Shown: positions 35,276 through 45,402, counted from the stretch's first letter. The stretch: DNA of 64,000 bases from Pseudotabrizicola alkalilacus (GCF_003443995.1 NZ_QWEY01000007.1:182854-246853); one strand, 5' to 3'. Notes: generated from the letters alone by a model not told the origin. Numbers and translations are program-made.

Positions 35276-36754
35276 ATGCTCGATTCCGTGACCGATCTGG
35301 CGTCGCTGTTGAAAGACCCGACGCTGCTTGCCACTCGCGCCTATGTCGCAGGCGACTGGATTGACGCCGATGACGGCGACACCTTTGCCGTGGTCAACCC
35401 GGCGCGCGGCGATGAAATCGCCCGCGTGCCCAACCTTGGCCGCGCTGAAACCGCCCGCGCCATTGACGCCGCCAATGCGGCGATGAAAGACTGGGCTGCC
35501 CGCACCGGCAAGGAACGCGCGCAGGTGATGCGCAAATGGTTCGATCTGATGATGGCCAACCAGGACGACCTCGGCACCATCCTGACCGCCGAAATGGGCA
35601 AACCGCTGGCCGAGGCCAAGGGCGAGATCGCCTATGGCGCCTCTTTCATCGAATGGTTCGGCGAAGAGGCCAAGCGCGTCTACGGCGAAACCGTCCCCGG
35701 CCATCAGCGCGACAAGCGCATCACCGTGCTGAAACAGCCGATCGGCGTGGTCGGCTCCATCACACCATGGAACTTCCCCAATGCGATGATCGCCCGCAAG
35801 GCCGGCCCTGCGCTCGCCGCAGGCTGTGGCTTTGTCGCCCGCCCGGCGGCTGAGACCCCGCTCTCGGCCCTCGCCATGGCGGTCTTGGGCGAACGCGCCG
35901 GGCTGCCAAAGGGTATCCTTTCCGTCATCACCTCCAAGAAATCCTCCGACATCGGCAAAGAGTTCTGCGAAAACCATCTGGTGCGCAAACTGACCTTCAC
36001 CGGCTCGACCGAAGTCGGCCGCATCCTGCTGCGGCAAGCGGCAGAGCAGGTGATGAAATGCTCGATGGAGCTGGGCGGCAACGCGCCCTTCATCGTGTTT
36101 GACGATGCCGACCTTGATGCCGCCGTCGCGGGTGCGATGATGTCAAAGTTCCGTAACAACGGCCAAACCTGCGTCTGCGCCAACCGCATCTATGTGCAGG
36201 CCGGGGTCTATGACGCCTTTGCCGAAAAACTGCAGGCCGCCGTCGCCAAAACCCGCGTCGGCGACGGGCTGTCCGAAGACGTGCAGTTCGGCCCGCTGAT
36301 CAACGCGGCAGCACTGGAAAAGGTCGAGGAACACATCGCAGACGCCACGTCCAAAGGGGCCAAGGTTGAAACCGGGGGCAAGCGCCATGCGCTGGGCGGC
36401 AACTTCTTTGAGCCGACCATCCTCACCGGCGTCACCAATGACATGCTGGTGACGAATGAAGAAACCTTCGGCCCCCTCGCGCCGCTGTTCAAATTCGACA
36501 CCGAAGAGGAAGTCTTGGCCGCCGCCAACGACACCATCTTCGGCCTCGCCTCCTATTTCTACAGCCGCGAAATCGGCCGCATTACCCGCGTGCAAGAGGC
36601 GCTGGAATACGGCATCGTCGGCGTCAACACCGGCATCATCTCGACCGAGGTCGCGCCGTTTGGCGGTGTCAAACAATCCGGTCTGGGCCGCGAAGGCAGC
36701 CATCACGGCATGGATGACTATATGGAGCTGAAATACGTCTGCCTGTCGATCTGA
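35276..36754 (+). CDS. gabD: NAD(P)-dependent succinate-semialdehyde dehydrogenase
   Basis: A 492-residue ALDH of normal length. Active-site blocks: TPWNFPNAMIARK, FTGSTEVGRIL, ELGGNAPFIVFDDADLD and the cysteine in NNGQTCVCANR; the paired TCVC cysteines are typical of the SSADH branch. It oxidises succinic semialdehyde to succinate, feeding the TCA cycle; glutarate semialdehyde is also possible. ATG at 35276 follows GGGAGG. A terminator follows. Confidence 0.88.
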   Translation: MLDSVTDLASLLKDPTLLATRAYVAGDWIDADDGDTFAVVNPARGDEIARVPNLGRAETARAIDAANAAMKDWAARTGKERAQVMRKWFDLMMANQDDLGTILTAEMGKPLAEAKGEIAYGASFIEWFGEEAKRVYGETVPGHQRDKRITVLKQPIGVVGSITPWNFPNAMIARKAGPALAAGCGFVARPAAETPLSALAMAVLGERAGLPKGILSVITSKKSSDIGKEFCENHLVRKLTFTGSTEVGRILLRQAAEQVMKCSMELGGNAPFIVFDDADLDAAVAGAMMSKFRNNGQTCVCANRIYVQAGVYDAFAEKLQAAVAKTRVGDGLSEDVQFGPLINAAALEKVEEHIADATSKGAKVETGGKRHALGGNFFEPTILTGVTNDMLVTNEETFGPLAPLFKFDTEEEVLAAANDTIFGLASYFYSREIGRITRVQEALEYGIVGVNTGIISTEVAPFGGVKQSGLGREGSHHGMDDYMELKYVCLSI

Positions 36755-36786
36755 CCAAAGGGCGGGCCTTACCCCAGCGGCCCCCC

Positions 36787-36840
36787 CTTTCATCTTGGCA
36801 AAAATACTCGCGGGGGTCCAAGGGGGCGGCAGCCCCCTTT
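36787..36840 (+). terminator. Terminator with partial family-1 repeat, after gabD
   Basis: TTGGCAAAAATACTCGCGGG leads into GGGGGC (36821-36826) paired with GCCCCC (36831-36836) over a GGCA loop, followed by TTTT: a rho-independent terminator for gabD. The AATACTC plus G-run block before it matches the family-1 repeats at 27 kb and 39 kb (copy b). Confidence 0.7.
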
Positions 36841-36876
36841 TCGACATCAGCCCCACGCGCCACCGCCGGGAACAAT

Positions 36877-36923
36877 GCGCCTCCCTCCCCCCTCGTGGGG
36901 GAGGGCTGGGGTGGGGGGGCGCC
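36877..36923. repeat. GC-rich palindromic repeat (family 2, copy a)
   Basis: CCTCCCCCCTCGTGGGGGAGG (palindromic core, 36889-36906 region) followed by GCTGGGGTGGGGGGGCGCC. Nearly the same sequence is found at 46110-46154, and its reverse complement at 46001-46044. It lies just after the 3' end of ecm. Short dispersed palindromes of this kind are frequent in alphaproteobacterial intergenic DNA. Confidence 0.65.
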
Positions 36924-36937
36924 GCCCGATAAACGCC

Positions 36938-38908
36938 CTATTCCGCCGCCACTGGTGCCGCGTCGACCAGCCCGACAATATCCAGCATGATCCGGTTCAG
37001 CTCGAAATCCTTGGGCGTATAAACTGCCGCCACACCCAGCGCGCGCAGCTGCGTGGCATCGGCCTCGGGGATGATGCCACCCACCACCAGCGGAATATGT
37101 GACAGGCCCGCCGCGCGCATCCGCTCCAGCGTCTCGGTGATCAGCGGGATATGGCTGCCCGACAGGATCGACAGCCCGACCACATGCGCCGCCTGGTCCT
37201 GCGCGGCGGCCACGATCTCTGCCGGGGTCAGCCGGATGCCCTCGTAGTGGATCTCCATCCCGCAATCGCGGGCGCGGGCGGCAATCTGTTCGGCGCCGTT
37301 CGAATGCCCGTCCAGCCCCGGTTTGCCGACCAGAAACTTCAGCGGGCGGCCCAGTTTTGATGACAGCGTGGCCACCGCTTCGCGGATCGGCTCCAGCCCT
37401 TCGGTCCGGTTCGACGGGTTGCGGCTGACGCCGGTGGGCGCGCGGTATTCGCCAAAGGCCCGGCGCACCACCGCGCCCCATTCGCCAGTGGTGACACCGG
37501 CCTTGGCACAGGCGATGGAGGCGGGCATCACATTGCTGCCATCCGCACAGGCCTGCGCCAGCGCGGCCAGCGCTTCGGTCACAGCACCTGCATCGCGCGC
37601 CTTGCGCCAGCTGTGCAGCCGGGCGATCTGATCCGCCTCGGCCTCGGGGTCAGCAGCCATGATGCTGCCATCGCCGGTGGTCAGCGGCGATGGTTCGGTG
37701 CTGGTGAACCGGTTGACGCCAACCACCGTGGTTTCCTGCGATTCAATCCGGGCGATCCGGTCGGCATTGGCCTCGACCAGCCGGCCCTTCATGTAGTCAA
37801 TCGCGGCCACCGCCCCGCCCATCGCGTCAATCTGCGCCAGTTCGGCGCGAGCGCCGTCCTTCAGCGCCTGCACCTTGCGGTCAATCGCCGGGTTGCCGTC
37901 GAACAGGTCGTCATATTCCAGCAAATCCGTCTCATAGGCCAGGATCTGCTGCATCCGCAGCGACCATTGCTGATCCCACGGGCGCGGCAAACCCAGCGCC
38001 TCGTTCCAGGCTGGCAGCTGCACCGCGCGAGCGCGGGCGTTCTTCGACAGTGTCACCGCCAGCATCTCGATCAGGATGCGGTAGACGTTGTTTTCGGGCT
38101 GCGGCTCGGTCAGGCCCAGCGAATTGACCTGCACCCCATAGCGGAACCGACGGTATTTGGCATCGGTGATGCCATAGCGATGCTCGGTGATCTCGTCCCA
38201 CAGATCGACAAAGGCGCGCATCTTGCACAGCTCGGTCACGAACCGGATGCCCGCGTTGACGAAAAAGCTGATGCGGCCGACCATATTGGGGAAATCGGCG
38301 GCCGGAACCTTGGTTTTCAGATCATCCAGCACCGCACAAGCGGTGGCCAGCGCAAAGGCCAGCTCCTGCTCCGGCGTCGCCCCCGCCTCTTGCAGGTGAT
38401 AGGAGCAGACGTTCATCGGGTTCCACTTCGGCAGATACTCACGCGTATAGGCGGCTACGTCGGTGATCATGCGCAGGCTGGGTTTCGGCGGGCAGATATA
38501 GGTGCCGCGCGACAGGTATTCCTTGATCAGATCATTCTGCACGGTGCCGTTGAGCGCGGCCACATCGGCCCCCTGCTCTTCGGCCACCGCGATATACAGC
38601 GCCAGCAGCCAGGGCGCGGTCGCATTGATCGTCATCGAGGTGTTCATCTGCTCCAGCGGGATCGCATCGAACAGCGCCCGCATGTCACCCAGATGCGCGA
38701 CCGGCACCCCCACCTTGCCGACCTCGCCCTTGGCCAGCTGGTGATCAGAGTCGTAGCCGGTCTGGGTCGGCAGGTCGAAGGCCACCGAAAGCCCGGTCTG
38801 CCCCTTGGACAGGTTGTTGCGATAGAGCGCGTTCGAGGCTTTGGCGGTGGAATGTCCGGCATAGGTGCGGAACAGCCAAGGGGCATCTCTTTTGGTCTGG
38901 GCGGTCAT
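36938..38908 (-). CDS. ecm: Ethylmalonyl-CoA mutase (B12-dependent)
   Basis: A 656-residue coenzyme-B12 mutase converting (2R)-ethylmalonyl-CoA to methylsuccinyl-CoA. N-terminus RTYAGHSTAKASNALYR and the run NATAPWLLALYIAVAEEQG match the Ecm/MeaA branch and not methylmalonyl-CoA mutase. The C-terminal B12-binding motif DGHSNG (DxHxxG, ~residue 533) is intact. ATG at 38908 follows GGAGG. It is divergent from the acyltransferase and, beyond it, ccr, whose product makes its substrate. Confidence 0.93.
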   Translation of the reverse strand: MTAQTKRDAPWLFRTYAGHSTAKASNALYRNNLSKGQTGLSVAFDLPTQTGYDSDHQLAKGEVGKVGVPVAHLGDMRALFDAIPLEQMNTSMTINATAPWLLALYIAVAEEQGADVAALNGTVQNDLIKEYLSRGTYICPPKPSLRMITDVAAYTREYLPKWNPMNVCSYHLQEAGATPEQELAFALATACAVLDDLKTKVPAADFPNMVGRISFFVNAGIRFVTELCKMRAFVDLWDEITEHRYGITDAKYRRFRYGVQVNSLGLTEPQPENNVYRILIEMLAVTLSKNARARAVQLPAWNEALGLPRPWDQQWSLRMQQILAYETDLLEYDDLFDGNPAIDRKVQALKDGARAELAQIDAMGGAVAAIDYMKGRLVEANADRIARIESQETTVVGVNRFTSTEPSPLTTGDGSIMAADPEAEADQIARLHSWRKARDAGAVTEALAALAQACADGSNVMPASIACAKAGVTTGEWGAVVRRAFGEYRAPTGVSRNPSNRTEGLEPIREAVATLSSKLGRPLKFLVGKPGLDGHSNGAEQIAARARDCGMEIHYEGIRLTPAEIVAAAQDQAAHVVGLSILSGSHIPLITETLERMRAAGLSHIPLVVGGIIPEADATQLRALGVAAVYTPKDFELNRIMLDIVGLVDAAPVAAE

Positions 38909-38934
38909 GTGGCCTCCATCACGCGACTCACCAG

Positions 38935-38989
38935 CGCGCAATATTGTTTCGCTTGTTGCCAGATAGGAGAAATATTCTGGCGTTGTCAA
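38935..38989 (-). promoter_or_regulatory. ecm promoter with shared 12-base motif
   Basis: On the minus strand TTGACA (38984-38989) and CTATCT (38961-38966) are 17 bases apart, a sigma-70-like -35/-10 pair. Just downstream, before the ribosome site, lies CAATATTGCGCG (38935-38946), found identically and in the same relative orientation in front of ccr (40525-40536). The position fits a repressor operator. Boxes are read by eye. Confidence 0.55.
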
Positions 38990-39023
38990 TTCGCTGCGTT
39001 GCGGCATCGCGGGCTGCCGGTGT

Positions 39024-39086
39024 GGAGGGGGGCGCTGCCCCCCGCGCGTGCCGCGCCCCCCCGGAGTATTTCGAAAGCAGCAATTC
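39024..39086. repeat. Family-1 intergenic repeat (copy c, reversed)
   Basis: Read on the minus strand: GAATTGCTGCTTTCGAAATA, CTCC, then GGGGGGGCGCGGCACGCGCG and a GGGGGGC..GCCCCCC hairpin. This matches the right half of the 27.3-kb copy with few changes. It sits between the divergent ecm and acyltransferase genes, upstream of the ecm promoter boxes. Confidence 0.65.
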
Positions 39087-39122
39087 ATTTGCGCGGGCGC
39101 AGGGTTTGGCTAGGGTGGCGGA

Positions 39123-40496
39123 ATGTTTCAGACGGTAGAGATTCCGGTATGGCTGGTGGTGGTGCTGTTTGCGCTGCCGGGTGTGGCAGCGCTGGACCGG
39201 GTTATCGGGCCGGGGGTGCGCTGGTTTTTCCGGCGTCGGCTGGAGCGGCTGCTGGCAAAGGTGAACGCGCGACTGGAGCGCAAGATCGAGCCATTCAAGC
39301 TGATGCGGCGGCAGGATATGGTGGTGCGGCTGCTCTATGACCCTGCCGTGCTGGAGGCGGTGGCCGAACATGCGGCGGCGACCGGCGTGCCGGGTGAAGT
39401 GGCGCTGGAAGAGGCGCGGGTCTATGCCCGCGAGATCGTGCCGGGGTTTTCGGCACTGTTCTATTTCGGCTTTGCCACACGGGCCGCGCGGGCGCTGTCG
39501 GCAGTGTTCTTCCGGGTGCGGGTCGGGGTGGTGTCTGAAGCGGCGCGCGTCATTGATCCGCGCGCCACGGTGATCTTTGTGATGAACCATCGCAGCAATA
39601 TGGATTACGTGCTGGTGACCTGGCTGGTGTCGGGGCGGGCGGCGATTTCCTATGCGGTGGGGGAATGGGCGCGGGTCTGGCCGCTGTCGCGGTTGATCCG
39701 GGCGATGGGGGCCTATTTCATCCGGCGCGGCAGCCACAACGCGCTCTATCGCCGGGTGCTGGCGCGCTATGTGCAGATGGCCACAGCCGAAGGCACGACA
39801 CAGGCCGTGTTTCCCGAAGGCGGCCTCAGCCTGACCGGGCGCGTGGGTGCAGCGCGGATGGGGCTGTTGTCCTATATCTGGGCTGGGTTCGATCCCGCCG
39901 CGATCGTCAAAGGCGGGCGGGATGTGGTCTTTGTGCCGGTGGGGCTTGCCTATGACCGGGTGCTGGAAGATGCGCTTCTGGTACGCGCCGCACGTCAGGG
40001 AGGGCGGCGGTTCCGCGCGCCGATCCTGCGGGTGCTGTGGGAGGCCCTGCGCATTGCGCTGAAGCGGGCGGGTGGCCATCGCTATCTGTTCGGCACGGCG
40101 GCGGCGGGCTTTGGCGCACCGCTTTCCCTCAGCGCGCATCAAGCGGCGGGCGGCGATCTGGAGGGCTTGGGCGTGCGGCTGATGGCCGAGGTCGAGCGGG
40201 TGGTGCCGGTGCTGGCCGCGCCGCTGGTGGCGGCCTCGATCGCGATGGCGGTGCCGGTGCCCGAGCTGGTGGCGCGGCTGGAGGCGGTGGGGGCTGTGCT
40301 GCGCCTGCCCCCCGGCGGGCTGGCACAGGCCGAGGCCGAGGGCCGCGCCGCCCTGTGCAGTCGCGGCATTCTGGACGCGGGAGGCACCTTGCAGCCCGAA
40401 ATGGGCGATTTGCTGGCGTTTTATGCAGCTCCGGTGCGGCAGCGGTTGGGGGAAGCGGCAGCCAGCTCCGATATTTCTGCGACGCAGCGGACATAA
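39123..40496 (+). CDS. PlsB/PlsC-family lysophospholipid or glycerol-3-phosphate acyltransferase
   Basis: A 457-residue acyltransferase with one N-terminal membrane helix. The catalytic HX4D is NHRSNMD (~residue 155) and the substrate motif is FPEGGLSLTGR (~230). Length and the extra C-terminal ~170 residues resemble PlsB-like glycerol-3-phosphate acyltransferases more than ~240-residue PlsC. AGGGTGG precedes the ATG. It lies between ecm and ccr, transcribed toward ccr with a 114-base gap; a metabolic tie to that pathway is not evident. Confidence 0.85.
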   Translation: MFQTVEIPVWLVVVLFALPGVAALDRVIGPGVRWFFRRRLERLLAKVNARLERKIEPFKLMRRQDMVVRLLYDPAVLEAVAEHAAATGVPGEVALEEARVYAREIVPGFSALFYFGFATRAARALSAVFFRVRVGVVSEAARVIDPRATVIFVMNHRSNMDYVLVTWLVSGRAAISYAVGEWARVWPLSRLIRAMGAYFIRRGSHNALYRRVLARYVQMATAEGTTQAVFPEGGLSLTGRVGAARMGLLSYIWAGFDPAAIVKGGRDVVFVPVGLAYDRVLEDALLVRAARQGGRRFRAPILRVLWEALRIALKRAGGHRYLFGTAAAGFGAPLSLSAHQAAGGDLEGLGVRLMAEVERVVPVLAAPLVAASIAMAVPVPELVARLEAVGAVLRLPPGGLAQAEAEGRAALCSRGILDAGGTLQPEMGDLLAFYAAPVRQRLGEAAASSDISATQRT

Positions 40497-40521
40497 AATT
40501 ACAAAATCGACCTTCGTGCTA

Positions 40522-40550
40522 TTGCAATATTGCGCGATGATTCATATTCC
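40522..40550 (+). promoter_or_regulatory. ccr promoter with shared 12-base motif
   Basis: TTGCAA (40522-40527) and TATTCC (40545-40550) are 17 bases apart and could form a -35/-10 pair about 60 bases before the ccr start. CAATATTGCGCG (40525-40536) overlaps the -35 and spacer, the place where a repressor would block RNA polymerase. The identical 12-mer occurs before ecm. Confidence 0.5.
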
Positions 40551-40610
40551 TTGGCTCATCCCGCGCCGATTCTGCAGCGCGGCATGGATGACATCAGGAT
40601 GGAGGCCCCC

Positions 40611-41903
<1,293 letters not shown>

Positions 41904-41924
41904 GACAGCAAAACAACCCAGCAC

Positions 41925-41956
41925 ATACCGCCGGAAGCCCTTGCTTCCGGCGGTAT
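41925..41956 (+). terminator. Perfect hairpin after ccr
   Basis: ATACCGCCGGAAGC (41925-41938) pairs perfectly with GCTTCCGGCGGTAT (41943-41956) around a CCTT loop, a 14-bp stem 22 bases after the ccr stop. The T-run is weak (TCTCAT), so it may act as a terminator or mRNA 3' stabiliser. Confidence 0.7.
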
Positions 41957-42060
41957 TCTCATGGCCGGGTCATTTGTGGTGATACCCGACAGGGCGAAGC
42001 GCATATACTGCACAGCAGACTGTGGCGAGTCGGGGAGCTGACCGGATTTCTGCGGATGAT

Positions 42061-42231
42061 ATGATGCACCACGACTGGATTTTCGATGTGCTGGAAGATC
42101 TTCGGTCTTATGCCTTGCAAAACGGGCTGCCCGCAACGGCGGCTCAGGTCGATGATGCCTTGCGTGTGGCGCGGGCCGAGATGCAATCAGGACTGACCGC
42201 AGAGCGCCCCGAAACCGGGCGGCAGAACTGA
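42061..42231 (+). CDS. Conserved small protein of unknown function
   Basis: A 56-residue acidic protein starting MMHHDWIFDVLEDLRSYALQNGLPATAAQVDDAL, here cited only in part by its landmarks HHDWIFDVLEDL and NGLPATAAQVDDAL. It looks helical and soluble. I believe similar short proteins occur across Rhodobacterales but cannot name a function. A longer frame from 42022 exists, but the ATGATG at 42058-42063 region gives the natural start. TATACT at 42004-42009 could be its -10 box. Confidence 0.6.
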   Translation: MMHHDWIFDVLEDLRSYALQNGLPATAAQVDDALRVARAEMQSGLTAERPETGRQN

Positions 42232-42274
42232 GTCGCAGGCCTGTTGCGTCTGGTGCAGGGCGGGGCTTGGCCTT

Positions 42275-43843
42275 ATGGTCGCGCGCATGAGCATGACCGC
42301 ACGCGCCGCCAATTCAGCCTTAGCCCTTTTGACCCTGTCCGACGATCAGGCCGAGGCGCATGACCGTGTGGCCGCCGATCTGTTGGCGGCAGGCATTGAT
42401 CTGGACCATGGCGGGCTGACCCCACCGGGTGAGGGCAAATCCACCGTGCTGGCGGTGATGGGCAAGGCCGGGTCGGGCAAGACCATGCTGCTGGCGCAGC
42501 TGACGCGGGCGATGATCGACGCCGGGGTAGAGATCGTGTCGGGCGATTACGAAGGCAAGCGGCGCAAGGAAAGGCGCACGCTGGCGGTGCTGGCCCCCAC
42601 CAACAAGGCGGCGAGCGTGTTGCGGATGCGCGGGGTTCCCGCCACCACCATTCACCGCATTCTTTATACCCCGGTCTATGACCCGCAATATGAAAAGATC
42701 GCGGAATGGCTGACCGGCGTGGGTGACCGCCCGGTGATCGACGATCTGCCCGATCTGGCGCTGGACCGCGCTTTTGCCTTTTATCAACAAGTGGCCTCGA
42801 TTCCAGGGGCCTTGGCGGCGGCTGGCTTGCGCGGATCCGACTTTATCCAAGGCTGGAAGCGGCGCGAAGAGCCGCTGGATGTGGGCTTCATCGACGAATC
42901 CTCGATGCTGGACGAGCGGCAGTTTGATGACCTGCGCGAGATTTTCCCGACGCTGGTGTTGTTCGGCGACCCCGCCCAGCTGGCCCCGGTGGGGCAGTCC
43001 GGCAGCATGGTGTTTGACCGGCTTGGCGAGTCCAAGAAACTGATGCTCAGCCGCATCCACCGGCAGGCGCAGGACAACCCGATCCTTGATCTGGCCCATG
43101 CACTGGCCGATGACAGCATCGGCTTTGATGCGTTTGAACGCATGGTTGAAGACGCGTCCAAACGCGACGAGCGCGTGGTCTGGGCCGAACGGGTCGATGC
43201 CGACATGATGGCGCGCTCCCCTGCCTTGGTCTGGCGCAACGCGACCCGCATCCGGCTGATCACCGCCTTCCGGGCCGCGCATGGCGCGCCGGATGACGCG
43301 CTGTTGCCTGGCGAGCCGCTGATCTGCGACGGCATCGAGCTGCCCCTCAAGCACCGCAAAAAGCGCATCGATCTCGAGGCGCGTGGCCTGATCAAGGGCG
43401 CGCAGGTGATCTACCTCGGCCCCGGCAACAAGCCGGGCTTTGCCAAGATCCATGTGGTCGGCGCCGAAGACCCGCAGGTTTCCGCCGCCAGCATCATCAA
43501 GATCGAACGCCCGGACGAGGATGAACCCTTCATCGCCTCGGCCGCGACCATGGGGGCGGCCTTCCTGCATGGCGCAGCGGTGACGATCCACAAGGCGCAA
43601 GGCAGCCAGTGGGAAAACGTGCAGGTCTTTGCGCCTGACCTCTTTGCCGCCGCCCAGGCCGGGCGGTCCGAAGCCGGGTTGCCGCTGTGGAAACGCCTCG
43701 CCTATGTCGCCATCACCCGTGCCGAAAAGCGGCTGTTCTGGGTGGTGCGCGCACGCCTCGCCCTGCCCAAGGGCCCGCTGGCCGTCGATGATCTCAAACC
43801 CGCCAGCGTTCCCCTGACACTGACCACACAAACCGAAGGCTGA
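42275..43843 (+). CDS. RecD-like SF1 DNA helicase / AAA ATPase
   Basis: A 522-residue superfamily-1 helicase. Walker A GKAGSGKT (~63), motif Ia APTNKAAS, Walker B GFIDESSML (~206), motif III FGDPAQLAPVG, motif V-like TIHKAQGSQWENV (~432) and motif VI AYVAITRAEKRL (~475) are all present. The order and the UvrD_C_2-like end match RecD/TraA-type 5'-3' helicases, without N-terminal RecD2 extension or relaxase. Candidate starts at 42275, 42287 and 42293 cannot be separated well. No phage or plasmid genes flank it. Confidence 0.85.
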   Translation: MVARMSMTARAANSALALLTLSDDQAEAHDRVAADLLAAGIDLDHGGLTPPGEGKSTVLAVMGKAGSGKTMLLAQLTRAMIDAGVEIVSGDYEGKRRKERRTLAVLAPTNKAASVLRMRGVPATTIHRILYTPVYDPQYEKIAEWLTGVGDRPVIDDLPDLALDRAFAFYQQVASIPGALAAAGLRGSDFIQGWKRREEPLDVGFIDESSMLDERQFDDLREIFPTLVLFGDPAQLAPVGQSGSMVFDRLGESKKLMLSRIHRQAQDNPILDLAHALADDSIGFDAFERMVEDASKRDERVVWAERVDADMMARSPALVWRNATRIRLITAFRAAHGAPDDALLPGEPLICDGIELPLKHRKKRIDLEARGLIKGAQVIYLGPGNKPGFAKIHVVGAEDPQVSAASIIKIERPDEDEPFIASAATMGAAFLHGAAVTIHKAQGSQWENVQVFAPDLFAAAQAGRSEAGLPLWKRLAYVAITRAEKRLFWVVRARLALPKGPLAVDDLKPASVPLTLTTQTEG

Positions 43844-43898
43844 CCCTTTTCCACATGCTCGCCACACGTTAGGCTGCGTCACAGGACAGGAGACCCCC

Positions 43899-44135
43899 AT
43901 GCGCTGCGTATTCGTTCAGTTCCGCTGCACCCCCGGCAAAACCTATGAGGTGGCCAGCGCCATCTGGGACCGCGAGGTGGTGTCAGAAATGTATTCGACC
44001 AGCGGCGAATATGATCTGATGGCAAAGGTCTATATCCCCGATGAACAGGATGTGGGCCAGTTCCTCAACGCCGCGCTATTCGACATTCCGGGCATCAGCC
44101 GCACCCTGACCACGATGACCTTCAAGACATTCTGA
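43899..44135 (+). CDS. Stand-alone Lrp/AsnC ligand-binding (RAM) domain protein
   Basis: A 78-residue protein equal to the C-terminal RAM domain of Lrp/AsnC regulators without a DNA-binding part. It has the pattern VFVQFRCTPGKTYEVASAI, TSGEYDLMAKVYIP and GISRTLTTMTF. Stand-alone RAM proteins oligomerise and bind amino acids. CAGGAGA precedes the ATG. 85 bases before the YgiC-like gene. Confidence 0.87.
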   Translation: MRCVFVQFRCTPGKTYEVASAIWDREVVSEMYSTSGEYDLMAKVYIPDEQDVGQFLNAALFDIPGISRTLTTMTFKTF

Positions 44136-44220
44136 CCGGACATATCGACACGGTTGCATGAGCACAGGTTGCCTTGAGGCTTTCGCGCCGCCATATCAAT
44201 GGCGACCACAGGAGAGAGAT

Positions 44221-45402
44221 TTGGACCGTATCCAATTGCCCGAACGCCCCGACTGGCGCGCAAAGGCGGCAGAGCTGGGCTTTACCTTCGCCGACATGCA
44301 TGGCGAGCCCTATTGGGACGAGACCTCGGCCTATGCCTTCACGCTGGAAGAGGTGGAGGGCCGGATCGAGGATCCTTGCACCGAATTGCACGCCATGTGC
44401 CGCGAAGCAGTGGGCACCGTGCTGGCCGATGAGGCGCTGATGGAGCGCATGGGCCTGCCCCGCCTGCGCTGGGATTTCATCAAGGACAGCTGGGAGGCGG
44501 GCGAACCCGAGGTCTATGGCCGCTTCGATCTGGCCTATGACGGCAAGGGCCCGGCCAAAATGTTGGAATACAACGCCGATACGCCGACATCTTTGTATGA
44601 ATCCGCCAGCTTTCAGTGGCTGTGGTATGAGGATCAGCTGGCGGCCCGCGTGCTGGCAGAAGGCTCCGACCAGTTCAACCGCCTGCACGAAGCGCTGGTC
44701 GAGCGCTTTGCCGAGATTTTCCCGCCCGACACCGATCTGCACTTTGCCGCCATGTCAGGCGCCCCTGAAGATTACGCCACGGTGGAAACCATGGCCTGGG
44801 CCGCACGTGAGGCCGGGATGGGGGCGCATTACACCGATCTGGAAAAGATTGGCATCAGCGACGAGGGCCAGTTCACCGACGCCGAAGACCGGGTGATCGG
44901 CACGCTGTTCAAGCTCTACCCATGGGAAGACCTGTTCGCCGACGAATTCTCGGCCCATCTGGCATCGGCCCAATGCCGGTTCATCGAACCGCCATGGAAG
45001 GCGCTGGTGTCGAACAAGGCGATCCTGCCAGTGCTCTGGCAATTGTTTCCCGGCCATCCCAACCTGTTGCCGTCATTTTTTGCCGATGACACAAAGGGTC
45101 TGGCCGATGCAGCGCATCTGATGCTGGCGGGGCATGTCACCAAACCCATCTTCTCGCGCGAGGGGGCCTCGGTCACCATTACCGCGCAGGGCCGGGTGCT
45201 GGAACGCGCGACCAACCGCGACTACGACCGCCACCCCATGATCGTGCAGGCCTATCAGCCGCTGCCGGTCATGGGCGGCATGCGCCCGGTGATCGGGGCC
45301 TGGGTGGTGGGGGAAACCTGCGTCGGCATGGGCCTGCGCGAAGACCGCGCGCTGATCACGCAAGACCTGTCGCGGTTCAAACCGCATTTCATTGAAGGGT
45401 AG
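44221..45402 (+). CDS. Glutathionylspermidine synthase-family ATP-grasp protein (YgiC-like)
   Basis: A 393-residue C-C-ligase of the glutathionylspermidine synthase family, without the amidase half of E. coli Gss. Family blocks: YDGKGPAKMLEYNADTPTSL, GAPEDYATVETM and IEPPWKALVSNKAILPVLW (shown here in part), plus SREGASVTI. It probably ligates a peptide or polyamine using ATP; substrate unknown. I choose the TTG at 44221 because AGGAGAG lies six bases before it; ATG at 44158 would add 21 unlike residues. The next gene is a YgiB-like lipoprotein, a pairing also seen in E. coli ygiB-ygiC. Confidence 0.84.
   Translation: MDRIQLPERPDWRAKAAELGFTFADMHGEPYWDETSAYAFTLEEVEGRIEDPCTELHAMCREAVGTVLADEALMERMGLPRLRWDFIKDSWEAGEPEVYGRFDLAYDGKGPAKMLEYNADTPTSLYESASFQWLWYEDQLAARVLAEGSDQFNRLHEALVERFAEIFPPDTDLHFAAMSGAPEDYATVETMAWAAREAGMGAHYTDLEKIGISDEGQFTDAEDRVIGTLFKLYPWEDLFADEFSAHLASAQCRFIEPPWKALVSNKAILPVLWQLFPGHPNLLPSFFADDTKGLADAAHLMLAGHVTKPIFSREGASVTITAQGRVLERATNRDYDRHPMIVQAYQPLPVMGGMRPVIGAWVVGETCVGMGLREDRALITQDLSRFKPHFIEG

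Noticed and set aside
38909..39122. Possible cobalamin riboswitch before the B12-dependent ecm
   Set aside because: The 213-base gap holds a repeat and promoter boxes; I could not find the B12-box or the expected long fold in the ~50-base leader.
37613..39340. Long plus-strand open frame opposite ecm
   Set aside because: Runs through ecm codons and the repeat at 39 kb, no recognisable domain; ecm on the minus strand is certain.
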